A DNA stretch of 64,000 bases from Marinifilum caeruleilacunae. Lineage in GTDB: Bacteria > Bacteroidota > Bacteroidia > Bacteroidales > Marinifilaceae. Below are positions 37,105-46,154 of the stretch, in pieces. The stretch is from contig NZ_RZNH01000036.1 of the NCBI RefSeq assembly GCF_013141825.1, positions 1-64,000 on the forward strand. Direction: 5' to 3'. The position numbers and the translations under genes are program-made. Position 1 is the stretch's first letter, and each line of letters starts with the position of its first letter. The notes below the pieces were generated by a model. That model ran no database searches, had not been told where the DNA came from, and saw nothing but the letters and a program-made list of their open reading frames with translations.

Positions 37105-38142
37105 TTATTTTGATTTATCAAGTGAAAAAGTAAAACTAGTACCTTCGCCATAAGTACTGCTTACATTAATACTTTGGTTGTGAGCATCGATTATATGCTT
37201 TACAATTGCAAGACCCAGTCCTGAACCTCCCATATTTCGTGCTCTACTTTTATCTACTCTGTAAAAACGCTCAAAAATACGAGGCAAATTATCAGATTCA
37301 ATTCCGATTCCATTATCTCGAACCTCGATAAGCACTTTATTATCCATGCTCATTACTTCGATAATCGTGGTCCCTTTATCCTTACCGTACTTTATCGAAT
37401 TTACTATTAAATTATTTAATACCTGAAAAATTTCCTTCTTATCTGCGTACACAAATTTGGGTGCATCCACACGTTGAACGAATTTTAGTTTAATCCCATT
37501 TTTCTGTGCACGAATCTCCTGCATCTCCAACACTTCACTAATCAAATCAGTAATATTGAATTTTTCGTACATGAGTTTCAATTCGCCCGACTCCAATTTG
37601 GATATCACTTCAAGGTCTTTTACAATGGTGATCATTCTATTGATACTCTTCTCGGTTCTTTCAAGGTAATTTCTGTTGATCGATTTGTCTTCCAAGCCGC
37701 CATCGAGAAGGGTTAAGATGTAACCTTGTATATTAAAAATTGGTGTTTTAAGTTCGTGAGAAACATTTCCAATAAATTCTTTTCTGAATTTTTCCTGCTT
37801 TTTCAATTGTGCCACAAGTGAACCTCTTTGCTCGCTCCACTCCTTTACATCTTTTTCGGCTTCTGCCAGGATATCTGTGCTTTTTACCTTGTCGCTTAAG
37901 TCTTTATCAATAACTTGTGTGTCGTGTATGGTTTTATATAGCATTCTTACTTTCGAATACAAAAACCGATTTACCAATACCTTACTTACACTGTAGATAA
38001 TCCATCCGGCAAAAATTCCAAATAAAATAATGTAGGTTGGCTGAATTGGCACAAAAAAACTAATGGCACAAAAAGCCACAACCAATCCACCAGCAAGTAA
38101 ACTTACAAATACACTAACTTTAGTTGATGAAATAATTTTCAT
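37105..38142 (-). CDS. PhoR-like sensor histidine kinase
   Basis: A 345-residue kinase from the ATG at 38142 (MKIISSTKVSVFVSLL); an in-frame upstream start at 38202 would add 20 residues that look non-native. Two closely spaced membrane segments lie at the N-terminus with almost no periplasmic loop, then a linker helix. The HisKA domain has the phospho-acceptor His (FIGNVSHELKTPIFNIQGYI), and the ATPase domain shows an N box (NNLIVNSIKYGK), G1 (VRDNGIGIES) and G2 (GSGLGLAIVKHI). The lack of a periplasmic sensor fits PhoR, which senses through the Pst/PhoU system. No HAMP or PAS domain is seen. Confidence 0.83.
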   Translation of the reverse strand: MKIISSTKVSVFVSLLAGGLVVAFCAISFFVPIQPTYIILFGIFAGWIIYSVSKVLVNRFLYSKVRMLYKTIHDTQVIDKDLSDKVKSTDILAEAEKDVKEWSEQRGSLVAQLKKQEKFRKEFIGNVSHELKTPIFNIQGYILTLLDGGLEDKSINRNYLERTEKSINRMITIVKDLEVISKLESGELKLMYEKFNITDLISEVLEMQEIRAQKNGIKLKFVQRVDAPKFVYADKKEIFQVLNNLIVNSIKYGKDKGTTIIEVMSMDNKVLIEVRDNGIGIESDNLPRIFERFYRVDKSRARNMGGSGLGLAIVKHIIDAHNQSINVSSTYGEGTSFTFSLDKSK

Positions 38143-38268
38143 TTCTCTGTTTATATTCCCCGAAGATGACAATCTCCAGGTATTTTGTTTTGTCATTAGC
38201 ATTGCACATCACATTTAATAATGCCTTGCAAATATTTAAATAAAAGTAGGATATTTTCTGAAAAGGAA

Positions 38269-38285
38269 GTTAACTTTTCGTTAAT
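38269..38285 (-). promoter_or_regulatory. Candidate PhoB box upstream of phoR
   Basis: On the minus strand ATTAACGAAAAGTTAAC, matching NTTAAC-N4-AGTTAAY with an 11-bp period. It lies 127 bp before the kinase start, consistent with autoregulation. Confidence 0.45.
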
Positions 38286-38610
38286 CTTATTGTATTTCAG
38301 AGCCTTGAATCTTAATTAAATCTTAATATTTCTTCAATAATATTGCATTATTTATTCTGCACATATAATAAAGGAAAAAATCATCCCTATTCTATCAATT
38401 TTTAAGACGGAAAAATCGCTTTCGCAAAATCATTTTTTTCCAATTTTTTTTGAGCTTTTCCCTTTGAAATATTACTGTAATTTTTTCTTCATGTTATCGT
38501 AATTAACACGTATTAACAGCTGTTTATCTGCAAGTTAAAACGACTCCTCCTTAAGTAACACTCAAACGTTTTAACTGTATTTTTACAAGTCATTAACATT
38601 ATCGATTGCC

Positions 38611-38627
38611 CTTAACTTGGAGTTAAC
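38611..38627 (+). promoter_or_regulatory. Candidate PhoB box upstream of the TonB-dependent receptor
   Basis: CTTAACTTGGAGTTAAC, matching NTTAAC-N4-AGTTAAY. The stretch AGTTAACACAG here is identical to one in the site upstream of the phosphate transporter. It lies 120 bp before the receptor ATG. The 500-bp gap between phoR and the receptor otherwise holds no gene and several more TTAA-rich repeats (for example at 38310-38332). Confidence 0.5.
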
Positions 38628-38746
38628 ACAGCAATCGATTTTTATAATTTTTATTTAAAACCACCTTATTATTCTGCTCATATATCATTCCTAAAATCGC
38701 AATGTGATTTGAAAGTAAAAATCGTATTGACTTATTAAGGAAAAAA

Positions 38747-41494
38747 ATGACAAAGCAATTATTATTAGTTTTATTTCTATCTCTTTCTTCATTTGGTTTA
38801 TATGCGCAGAAGGGAAGCATTAGCGGAAATGTGAAGGATGGTAAAACCGGTGAAGCGTTAATTGGAGCTTCGGTTTTTGTTGATGGAACTACACTCGGAA
38901 CCGTAACCGATTTTGATGGGAATTATACCATTCCAAATGTTCCCGCTGGAACTGTTACAGTAAAATGTTCTTTTATTTCGTATGAAACTTCTTCTAAAGA
39001 AAATGTAAGTGTTAGTGAGGGAAATTCGGCGCTTGTAAATTTTGTTATGGGAGAATCAACTGTGGCATTGGAAGATGTAAAAGTAGTAGCTAAAGCCAAC
39101 AGGGAATCTGAAGTTGTTCTTTTGATTGATCAGAAAAAATCGATTGGGATAAAGCAATCAATTGGTGCGCAGGAATTGGCATCGCAAGGTGTATCTGACG
39201 CAGCAGCAGCAGCATCTAAAATATCAGGTGTAACGAAAAACGAGGGATCGGGAGATGTTTATGTTCGTGGTTTGGGTGATCGTTACCTATCTACTACAAT
39301 GAACGGACTTCCAATTCCATCGGATGATGTTGACAAAAAGAATATCGATTTAAATTTATTTGGTACTGATATTATTAAGAACATTGGTATCAACAAAACT
39401 TATTCGGCAGGAGCTTATGCCGACCAATCGTCGGGTAATGTTGATATTGTATCGAAAACCCTTAGTGAAAAAATTACAATTGGTTTAGGCACAAAAGTAA
39501 ATACAAATGTATTGCAAAGTGGTGTTTTTGACAATTTCAAAACGACTCAGAACTTTAAGGATGTTAGTTTTGGATTTTATGACCTACCCTACCAAACTGT
39601 TGATGCAGTAAACAATCAGAGCTGGAATACCGAGAAAAGAGATTTGCCAATTGGTTATGACTTCTCTATTCTGGCAGGTAAAAAGTTTAAGTTATTCGAT
39701 AAAGATCTATCTGTATTTGCAACTCTTTCTCACGAGAACGAATCGGAATACAAAGATGGTATCTACAAAAAATATCGTTCTAACGTTCTCGACAACTCTT
39801 TTAACGATGTAGAGCAGTTCGAGACAAAAATAAACACTACAGGTTTATTAAACATGACCTACGATTTCGATGCCAACAACAATATCAATTTTAATACGGT
39901 TTGGGTTCACAAAACATCGGACCAATTATATGAGCAAGGCAGAAATGGCGAAGGTTATGTTTTCGATCAGGATCCTCAAGAAGATGGTGCATTCGTTAGA
40001 GATCAAAATTTAAAAGAGACCAATTTGTTAATCAATCAGCTTTTGGGTTCTCACAAAATCAACGAAAAAAATACCATTAACTGGGCTGTTGCTTACAACC
40101 AGGTAAAAGCCGAAGAGCCAAACCGTATCCGTAACGAAGTAAATATTCTTGATGAGAATACAGTGCAGTTTGCTCACGTGGGAGATTTTCAGCAAAGAAA
40201 ATCACAACAAAATATTGAAGACAGCGAGTTGAATGGATATTTGAAAGATGAGATGATTTTCATCGATCAGGATGACAAAAAATTCAAATTAAACTTTGGT
40301 GGTAATTTCAGAATGAAAGAGAGAGATTTTAGCTCTCAATTCATTGGGGTTAGAGCCAAAGGTGTTCAGGTTTCTTCTATCGATAATTTGGATGAAGCAT
40401 TGCTAAACAGAAGTCTTTACTCTAACAACAGCTTAATTATTAGAGATAGAGTTGCAGATACTTACAATGCCACATTAGATGTATTTGCTGCTTATGTAGA
40501 TGCTGGTTTCCAAATCAACAAACTATCGGGAACAGTTGGTGTTCGTTACGAGAAAGATGAGATGGAAATTGACTGGAATGTGGCCAATTATGTGGGTAGA
40601 GTAGGTAGTCTGTCGAACAGCTACGATAATATGCTTCCTGCTTTAAATGTAAAGTATCAGTTAAACGAAAAATCGGCATTGCGTTTTGCGGCAAGCAAAA
40701 CCATTACATTGCCCGAGTTTAAAGAGTTGGCACCTTTTGAGTACGTGTCTCCAACTGGTCGTGTAACAAAGGGTAATCCTGATCTTAAAAATTCTGAAAA
40801 CTACAATTTCGACTTAAAATGGGAGATGTTCCCAACTGCAAAACAATTGGTTTCAGTATCGGCTTTCTATAAAATGATTAAAGATCCAATCAACCTTGCA
40901 CAAACCAGGGGATCATCGGGAAATTTTGTTTACGAAAATACAGGCGACAAAGCTGATGTTTATGGTTTTGAGTTCGAAACAAGATTTGCTTTAATCAAAG
41001 CAGAAACGACAGAAATGCCTGAGTTAAACCTTGTGCTAAACGCAACTAAAATGTGGTTTAAGCAGGATCTACTAGAAGAATTCCAATACAATAATAAAAC
41101 TGAAAGCGATTTACAAGGTGCATCAGACTTTATTTTGAATGGTACACTTAGCTTCTCGAACAACAAAGAAAAAGAGTTTATGGCCACTTTAACAGGGAAC
41201 TACTCATCGGATAAGGTTTTCGCCTTGGGTGCTCCTGAAGATTTTGCCAACTCTGCTACCCTTTTTAACAACGAGATCATTGAAAAAGGGTTTGTGACTC
41301 TTGACCTGGTTCTTAGCAAAAAACTATCGGACCGTATCTCTATGAAACTATCTGGAAAGAATTTATTGAATCCTGATATCGAACAAACGCAGGAAATTAA
41401 ACCTCTATCCGGAGAGGCTTCGAATGAAGTTGTAAGCTCATACAAAAAAGGTATCAGCCTTAGCTTAGGCGTTAAAATCAACTTAAATAAGTAA
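38747..41494 (+). CDS. TonB-dependent outer-membrane receptor
   Basis: A 915-residue protein with a signal peptide ending GLYAQ. A CarboxypepD_reg-like domain (about 24-110) includes GNVKDGKTGEALIGASVFV and is followed by the plug domain (about 120-240; VYVRGLGDRYLSTTMNGLP). A 22-strand barrel ends in GVKINLNK. It has no SusD partner, so it is not a typical glycan SusCD pair. It is divergent from phoBR and carries a candidate Pho box, so uptake of a phosphorus source is a reasonable guess. The next gene, 40 bp downstream, encodes a surface lipoprotein that may work with it. Confidence 0.88.
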   Translation: MTKQLLLVLFLSLSSFGLYAQKGSISGNVKDGKTGEALIGASVFVDGTTLGTVTDFDGNYTIPNVPAGTVTVKCSFISYETSSKENVSVSEGNSALVNFVMGESTVALEDVKVVAKANRESEVVLLIDQKKSIGIKQSIGAQELASQGVSDAAAAASKISGVTKNEGSGDVYVRGLGDRYLSTTMNGLPIPSDDVDKKNIDLNLFGTDIIKNIGINKTYSAGAYADQSSGNVDIVSKTLSEKITIGLGTKVNTNVLQSGVFDNFKTTQNFKDVSFGFYDLPYQTVDAVNNQSWNTEKRDLPIGYDFSILAGKKFKLFDKDLSVFATLSHENESEYKDGIYKKYRSNVLDNSFNDVEQFETKINTTGLLNMTYDFDANNNINFNTVWVHKTSDQLYEQGRNGEGYVFDQDPQEDGAFVRDQNLKETNLLINQLLGSHKINEKNTINWAVAYNQVKAEEPNRIRNEVNILDENTVQFAHVGDFQQRKSQQNIEDSELNGYLKDEMIFIDQDDKKFKLNFGGNFRMKERDFSSQFIGVRAKGVQVSSIDNLDEALLNRSLYSNNSLIIRDRVADTYNATLDVFAAYVDAGFQINKLSGTVGVRYEKDEMEIDWNVANYVGRVGSLSNSYDNMLPALNVKYQLNEKSALRFAASKTITLPEFKELAPFEYVSPTGRVTKGNPDLKNSENYNFDLKWEMFPTAKQLVSVSAFYKMIKDPINLAQTRGSSGNFVYENTGDKADVYGFEFETRFALIKAETTEMPELNLVLNATKMWFKQDLLEEFQYNNKTESDLQGASDFILNGTLSFSNNKEKEFMATLTGNYSSDKVFALGAPEDFANSATLFNNEIIEKGFVTLDLVLSKKLSDRISMKLSGKNLLNPDIEQTQEIKPLSGEASNEVVSSYKKGISLSLGVKINLNK

Positions 41495-41534
41495 TTACTA
41501 AATAACTTTTTATATTCCAAAAATTGAAATTGAA

Positions 41535-43532
41535 ATGAAAAAATTAACGATTAAAATCTTAGGTCTTGCAATCTTGGTAATGCCATTTTTATCTAGTTGT
41601 TCTGATGATGATGATCCAGCTCCGGTACCAGTACCAGAAGTAATTGAGCTTTTAGGATTAGGTGAAATGAACGGTCAGTTAAGCGAAGATTACACTCTTG
41701 ATGCAACAAAATCGTACGAGTTAACAGGATCTTTTATCGTACCTGAAGGGGTTACCTTCACAATTCCAGCCGGCACTCAAATTACAGCTGAAAATGGTGG
41801 TACTGATGTTTACATCGCTGTTTTAATGGGTGGTAAAATTAATATTAATGGTACAACTGCTAATCCGGTTGTAATGTCTTCTGCAAATGGAAACCCTGGT
41901 GATTGGGGTGGATTAACAATTTGTGGTCAGGCTACAACAACTGCAGGAGCAGGTTCGGAAGCTGAAGTAGGTGGATTCATCTATGGTGGTTCTGATGATA
42001 CTGACAACTCTGGTGTAATCAAAAACCTTGTAATTACAGGAACTGGTGCTCAGATCAACTCTGAGTCTCAGTACAACGGTGTTTCTTTCTACGCAGTAGG
42101 TTCGGGAACTGTTGTTGAAAACGTAGCTGTAATCAACGGTTCTGATGATGGTGTTGAATTCTTTGGTGGAACTGTTTCTGTGAGCAACTTGTTCTTGCAA
42201 AACAACGAAGATGATGCTATTGACTGGACTGAAGGTTGGAATGGTACAATTACCAATGCATATGTTGAGCACACAATTGATGATTTCTCAACTGTTGTAG
42301 AAGGTGATAAAGTAAATAACAACCCTAAAATTATCAACCTGACTGCTGTATCCACAACAGGTGGTACTGCTCTTCAGTTCAAAAAAGAGTCAGGTGCCAC
42401 AATTACCGGTTTGTCTTTGAGCGGTTATGCTAAGAGTATCGATATGAAAGATGATGGTCCATTGGCTAATGTAATAATCGATGGTGTTGAAGCTGATCCT
42501 GCAAATTCATACAACGCTCCTGCAACTGTTGATCCATCGACTTGGACATGGGTAAACGCTGAATTGGCAGAAGTTGAAACTTTATCGGGTAATGTTGATT
42601 CTGATGTAACTCTAGATGCTTCTAAAACTTACCGTTTAACTTCTTCTTACATCGTTCAGGATGGTGCTACTTTAACAATCCCAGCTGGTACTAAAATTCA
42701 TGCTGATGCAGGTGGTACTGATGTATACATCGCTGTTCTGATGGGTGGTAAAATCAATATCGAAGGTACTTCTGATAATCCGGTTGTAATTGCTTCTGAC
42801 CTTTCTCAACCAGGCGATTGGGGAGGATTAACAATTTGTGGTAAAGCAACTACTTCGGCAGGTGTTGACGCTGAAGCTGAAGTGGGTGGTTTTATTTACG
42901 GTGGCACTACCGATGACGATAACTCAGGTTCTATTTCTTACCTTGTAATTAAAGGTACAGGTGCTCAAATTAACTCAGAGTCTCAATACAACGGTGTTTC
43001 TTTGTACGCTGTAGGTTCTGCTACAACCATCGAAAATGTAGCTGTAATTAATGGTTCTGATGACGGAATTGAGTTCTTTGGTGGAACTGTTTCTGCCAGC
43101 AACCTTTACCTGGAAAACAACGAAGATGATTCTGTTGACTGGACAGAAGGTTGGAACGGTAAAGTAACCAACGCATACATTTCTCACACTATTGCAGGAT
43201 TCTCAACTGTATTCGAAGGTGATAAAGTTAACAACAACCCACAATTCGAAAACATTACTGCGATCTCAACTGTTGGTGGAACTGCTCTTCAGTTCAAGAA
43301 AACTTCTGGTGGTTCAATCACTGGTTTGTACCTTGAAGGTTACGATGTAGATCTTGATATGAAAGACGAAACTACAGCTAACGAATATGTAAACAATGTT
43401 CAGATTGACGGAGGAAATCCTGATGTAACACTTGTTGCTGGTGAAACTTTAAGAAAGTATACTTTAAATGCTGGTAAAGATGCAGCTAAAGTTGATATCT
43501 CAACTTGGTCATGGATCGAAGCTGGTTTGTAA
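41535..43532 (+). CDS. Internally duplicated beta-helix lipoprotein, partner of the TonB receptor
   Basis: A 665-residue lipoprotein, with lipobox LSSC followed by SDDDDPAP, an acidic stretch of the kind that exports lipoproteins to the cell surface in Bacteroidota. Two long repeats follow (about 45-335 and 345-635) that match closely: TDVYIAVLMGGKINI, GDWGGLTICG, AEVGGFIYGG, GTGAQINSESQYNGVS and DWTEGWNG appear in both, in the same order. The Gly/Asn/Val-rich rungs suggest a right-handed parallel beta-helix. It follows the receptor by 40 bp and ends at a terminator. Function unknown; likely a surface ligand-binding partner. Confidence 0.8.
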   Translation: MKKLTIKILGLAILVMPFLSSCSDDDDPAPVPVPEVIELLGLGEMNGQLSEDYTLDATKSYELTGSFIVPEGVTFTIPAGTQITAENGGTDVYIAVLMGGKININGTTANPVVMSSANGNPGDWGGLTICGQATTTAGAGSEAEVGGFIYGGSDDTDNSGVIKNLVITGTGAQINSESQYNGVSFYAVGSGTVVENVAVINGSDDGVEFFGGTVSVSNLFLQNNEDDAIDWTEGWNGTITNAYVEHTIDDFSTVVEGDKVNNNPKIINLTAVSTTGGTALQFKKESGATITGLSLSGYAKSIDMKDDGPLANVIIDGVEADPANSYNAPATVDPSTWTWVNAELAEVETLSGNVDSDVTLDASKTYRLTSSYIVQDGATLTIPAGTKIHADAGGTDVYIAVLMGGKINIEGTSDNPVVIASDLSQPGDWGGLTICGKATTSAGVDAEAEVGGFIYGGTTDDDNSGSISYLVIKGTGAQINSESQYNGVSLYAVGSATTIENVAVINGSDDGIEFFGGTVSASNLYLENNEDDSVDWTEGWNGKVTNAYISHTIAGFSTVFEGDKVNNNPQFENITAISTVGGTALQFKKTSGGSITGLYLEGYDVDLDMKDETTANEYVNNVQIDGGNPDVTLVAGETLRKYTLNAGKDAAKVDISTWSWIEAGL

Positions 43533-43553
43533 TCAGATTTATAACAAAATAAG

Positions 43554-43584
43554 AAAAGCAGACTCGTTTGGGTCTGCTTTTTTT
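43554..43584 (+). terminator. Intrinsic terminator of the receptor-lipoprotein operon
   Basis: AAAAGCAGAC pairs with GTCTGCTTTT around an 8-base loop and is followed by T residues. Confidence 0.9.
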
Positions 43585-43618
43585 ATGCCTGTATTTCTTT
43601 AAAAATATCTTGATTTTG

Positions 43619-44011
43619 TTATTTCACCACCTCCATTTTCAACTCCTTCCAGTAATCTAATCCATCTTGAAGCGAGCAAACATGAATGTTGTACTTCTCG
43701 TAAATAAATTTTCCGGCAGTAATACTTCTTTCACCATACTTACAATATAGAAGGTAGGTTTTCTTAGGGCCTAATGAATCGATAATCTGGTATAATTTTT
43801 CAGATGTATCGGCCATTAAAGCTCCTTCGATATGTCCTTTTTTAAAATCTTTTTTAAGCCTTACATCAATCATTACAGCTTGAGGGTTCAACTTCGAAAC
43901 CCGCAAAAACTGTTTAGGACTTAGTACTTGCACAGTATCTACTTGCGAAAAAGCATTCTGCTGAATCATCAGTACAAATAGCAATGCTATTACGATTTTT
44001 ACAAATTTCAT
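43619..44011 (-). CDS. Periplasmic rhodanese-like domain protein
   Basis: A 130-residue protein with a signal peptide ending NAFSQ. The single rhodanese domain includes VMIDVRLKKDFKKGHIEGA and the active-site loop CKYGERS, whose Cys would carry a persulfide. Secreted rhodaneses take part in periplasmic sulfur transfer or thiol handling; the substrate is unknown. It lies 42 bp downstream of hemW on the same strand. Confidence 0.85.
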   Translation of the reverse strand: MKFVKIVIALLFVLMIQQNAFSQVDTVQVLSPKQFLRVSKLNPQAVMIDVRLKKDFKKGHIEGALMADTSEKLYQIIDSLGPKKTYLLYCKYGERSITAGKFIYEKYNIHVCSLQDGLDYWKELKMEVVK

Positions 44012-44053
44012 TCTACTAATATCTTGATTTTATACAAAATTAAACTCCACTAT

Positions 44054-45187
44054 TTACTCTTCAACAAAGAAAAAGTCGGACATGATATCATTCGAAATAA
44101 ATACTCCTTCATCGCTTAATATGATAGAATTATTTTCTTTTCGGATGTGCTTCGACTGAATGTATTTGGTTGCCTTTTTCTCGCAATGCCTGTACAAATC
44201 ATCGCCAAATTGTTCTTTCACCAAATTCAAGTCAAGTCCCCAATAAGTTCGTAGCGATGTTAATACCAGGTCATTAAATCTGTCGTAAAAATTTAAATCT
44301 TCCTTTTCAGAAAACTCACCACCTTCTGTAACGGCTTTCATGTACTTATAATTGTGGGCAATATTCCATTCTCTTTCTGTATAATTGTATGAATGTGCCG
44401 AAGGACCAATTCCAAGGTATTGTTTTTGCTTCCAATAACTGGAATTGTGTCGCGATATAAAGCCTTCTTTACAAAAGTTCGAGATTTCGTAATGGGTAAA
44501 TCCATTTTGTCGAGCCGAATCAATTAAATATTTAAACTGATTAAAACTCTCCTCCTCTTCCACCTCTATTAACTGACCTTTTTCCAGTTTTTTAGCAAAT
44601 ACAGTATTCGGATCGTACATTAAATGATAGGAAGAGATATGCTGAATGTCCAGTTCATAAACCAGGTCGAGATTCTCCATCCATTTTTCCATGCTCAATC
44701 CGGGTACACCATAAATCTGATCAACAGAAATATTATCAAAACCATAAGCCTGTGCTCTTTTTATGGTATCATAAGCCTCTTTCCCACTATGTCGTCGGTT
44801 CATCAAAATCAAATCTTCATCATGAAAAGATTGAATTCCAACACTAAGTCTGTTGACCGATGAATTTTTTAAGGCAGCAAGATACTTTTCACTCAAATCA
44901 TCCGGATTGGCCTCCAAAGTAATTTCTGCATCATTTTCTATATTCCAGTATTTCGAACATTCATCAATCAGCATTTGTATTTGTTCCGGCTTGTAAACCG
45001 ATGGAGTCCCGCCTCCAAAATATATGGTGGATATGGATTTTTGATCCAGATAATCTTTTCTCAGTTCCAACTCCTTTTTAAAGCAGTCCAGCATTTCATT
45101 GGTAGATTGCAAAGAGATGCTCTTGTGAAAAGCACAATAGTGACACAATTGTTTACAAAAGGGGATATGAAAATAAATTCCTGACAT
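44054..45187 (-). CDS. hemW: HemW-like radical SAM protein
   Basis: A 377-residue protein. The radical SAM cluster motif is CKQLCHYC (C-x3-C-x2-C) in YFHIPFCKQLCHYCAFH. Other HemW/HemN landmarks are STIYFGGGTPSV, SVGIQSFHDEDL and the C-terminal HemN domain (HYEISNFCKEGFISRHN). The N-terminal layout and length match HemW, a haem chaperone, rather than the oxygen-independent coproporphyrinogen oxidase HemN. In databases it is often named coproporphyrinogen III oxidase-like. Confidence 0.88.
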   Translation of the reverse strand: MSGIYFHIPFCKQLCHYCAFHKSISLQSTNEMLDCFKKELELRKDYLDQKSISTIYFGGGTPSVYKPEQIQMLIDECSKYWNIENDAEITLEANPDDLSEKYLAALKNSSVNRLSVGIQSFHDEDLILMNRRHSGKEAYDTIKRAQAYGFDNISVDQIYGVPGLSMEKWMENLDLVYELDIQHISSYHLMYDPNTVFAKKLEKGQLIEVEEEESFNQFKYLIDSARQNGFTHYEISNFCKEGFISRHNSSYWKQKQYLGIGPSAHSYNYTEREWNIAHNYKYMKAVTEGGEFSEKEDLNFYDRFNDLVLTSLRTYWGLDLNLVKEQFGDDLYRHCEKKATKYIQSKHIRKENNSIILSDEGVFISNDIMSDFFFVEE

Positions 45188-45360
45188 ATCATTTTAATTT
45201 TCTTGCAAGGTAGAAGCATTTCTCTTATTTTCCATGTTTGATTTCAATTTAGACATTCTTCTGTTGATAAATTCACAAAACAGGATTTCGATTTACATGC
45301 AACACTTTGCATGATACAAACGTCTTTACTACAAAGAATGACAATCTAAACCAAACAACT

Positions 45361-46080
45361 ATGAAAGGATATAAGAGAATAATTTCACCAATTTTGATTT
45401 TATTAATCAGCTTTGCAGCCAACTTACCAACATTTGCAGATGGTATTAGAGGCAATGGAAATGTAAAATCGGAAGAGAGAGAGGTTGGTAACTTCGAAAC
45501 CATTAAGGTGAATGGTGCTTTTACAATTTACTTATCGCAAGACGATGATTACAGCCTAAAAGTAGTTGCCGACGAAAACTTATTGGATGTAATTACCAGT
45601 AAAATGAAAGGTGATGTGTTGTATATCACTACAGAGAAGAGCATTTACAAATCGAAAGAATTAAAATTGTATATCGGTTTTAAACACCTTAGCGAAATTA
45701 AAGCCAATGGTGCCATTTCTTTAAAATCTGACCAGGTGCTACGATTTGATGAACTGGATATTGAAATTAATGGTGCCTCTTCGGCAGATTTGGAACTAAG
45801 TGCAAACCGTTTAAGTATCGACAATAGTGGAGCCTCAACCATTAAACTGGCCGGAAAATCAGAAGAAATTGACATTGATATTTCTGGTGCCGGGAGTGTA
45901 AATGCAATCGCTATGAAAGCCCTTAAAGGAACAATTGATATTAGTGGTGTAGGAAGTGGAAAAGTATATGTTCTGGACGAATTAAGAGTGAGTATTTCGG
46001 GTATTGGTTCGGTAAAATACAAAGGAGATCCTAAGGTAACCAGCGATATTTCCTTCCTTGGAAGTTTGAAAAAGTATTAA
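45361..46080 (+). CDS. Secreted head-GIN (DUF2807) domain protein
   Basis: A 239-residue protein from the ATG at 45361; the in-frame start at 45307 would precede the signal peptide (ISPILILLISFAANLPTFA). The body is the DUF2807 beta-helix-like domain, with repeated SGA/NGA-type turns (KVNGAFTIYLSQDDDYSLKV, EINGASSADLEL, DISGAGSVNAIAM, DISGVGSGKVYVL). It probably folds as a small extracytoplasmic beta-solenoid. Function unknown. Ends at a terminator. Confidence 0.85.
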   Translation: MKGYKRIISPILILLISFAANLPTFADGIRGNGNVKSEEREVGNFETIKVNGAFTIYLSQDDDYSLKVVADENLLDVITSKMKGDVLYITTEKSIYKSKELKLYIGFKHLSEIKANGAISLKSDQVLRFDELDIEINGASSADLELSANRLSIDNSGASTIKLAGKSEEIDIDISGAGSVNAIAMKALKGTIDISGVGSGKVYVLDELRVSISGIGSVKYKGDPKVTSDISFLGSLKKY

Positions 46081-46098
46081 ATCAATATATACATCAAG

Positions 46099-46129
46099 TA
46101 AAAGCTCTGCAGAATTTACAGAGCTTTTA
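46099..46129. terminator. Bidirectional intrinsic terminator
   Basis: TAAAAGCTCTG pairs with CAGAGCTTTTA around a 9-base loop, with A/T tracts on both sides. It lies between convergent genes. Confidence 0.85.
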
Positions 46130-46154
46130 TTTTATAGATCAAGTTTGATATTTC

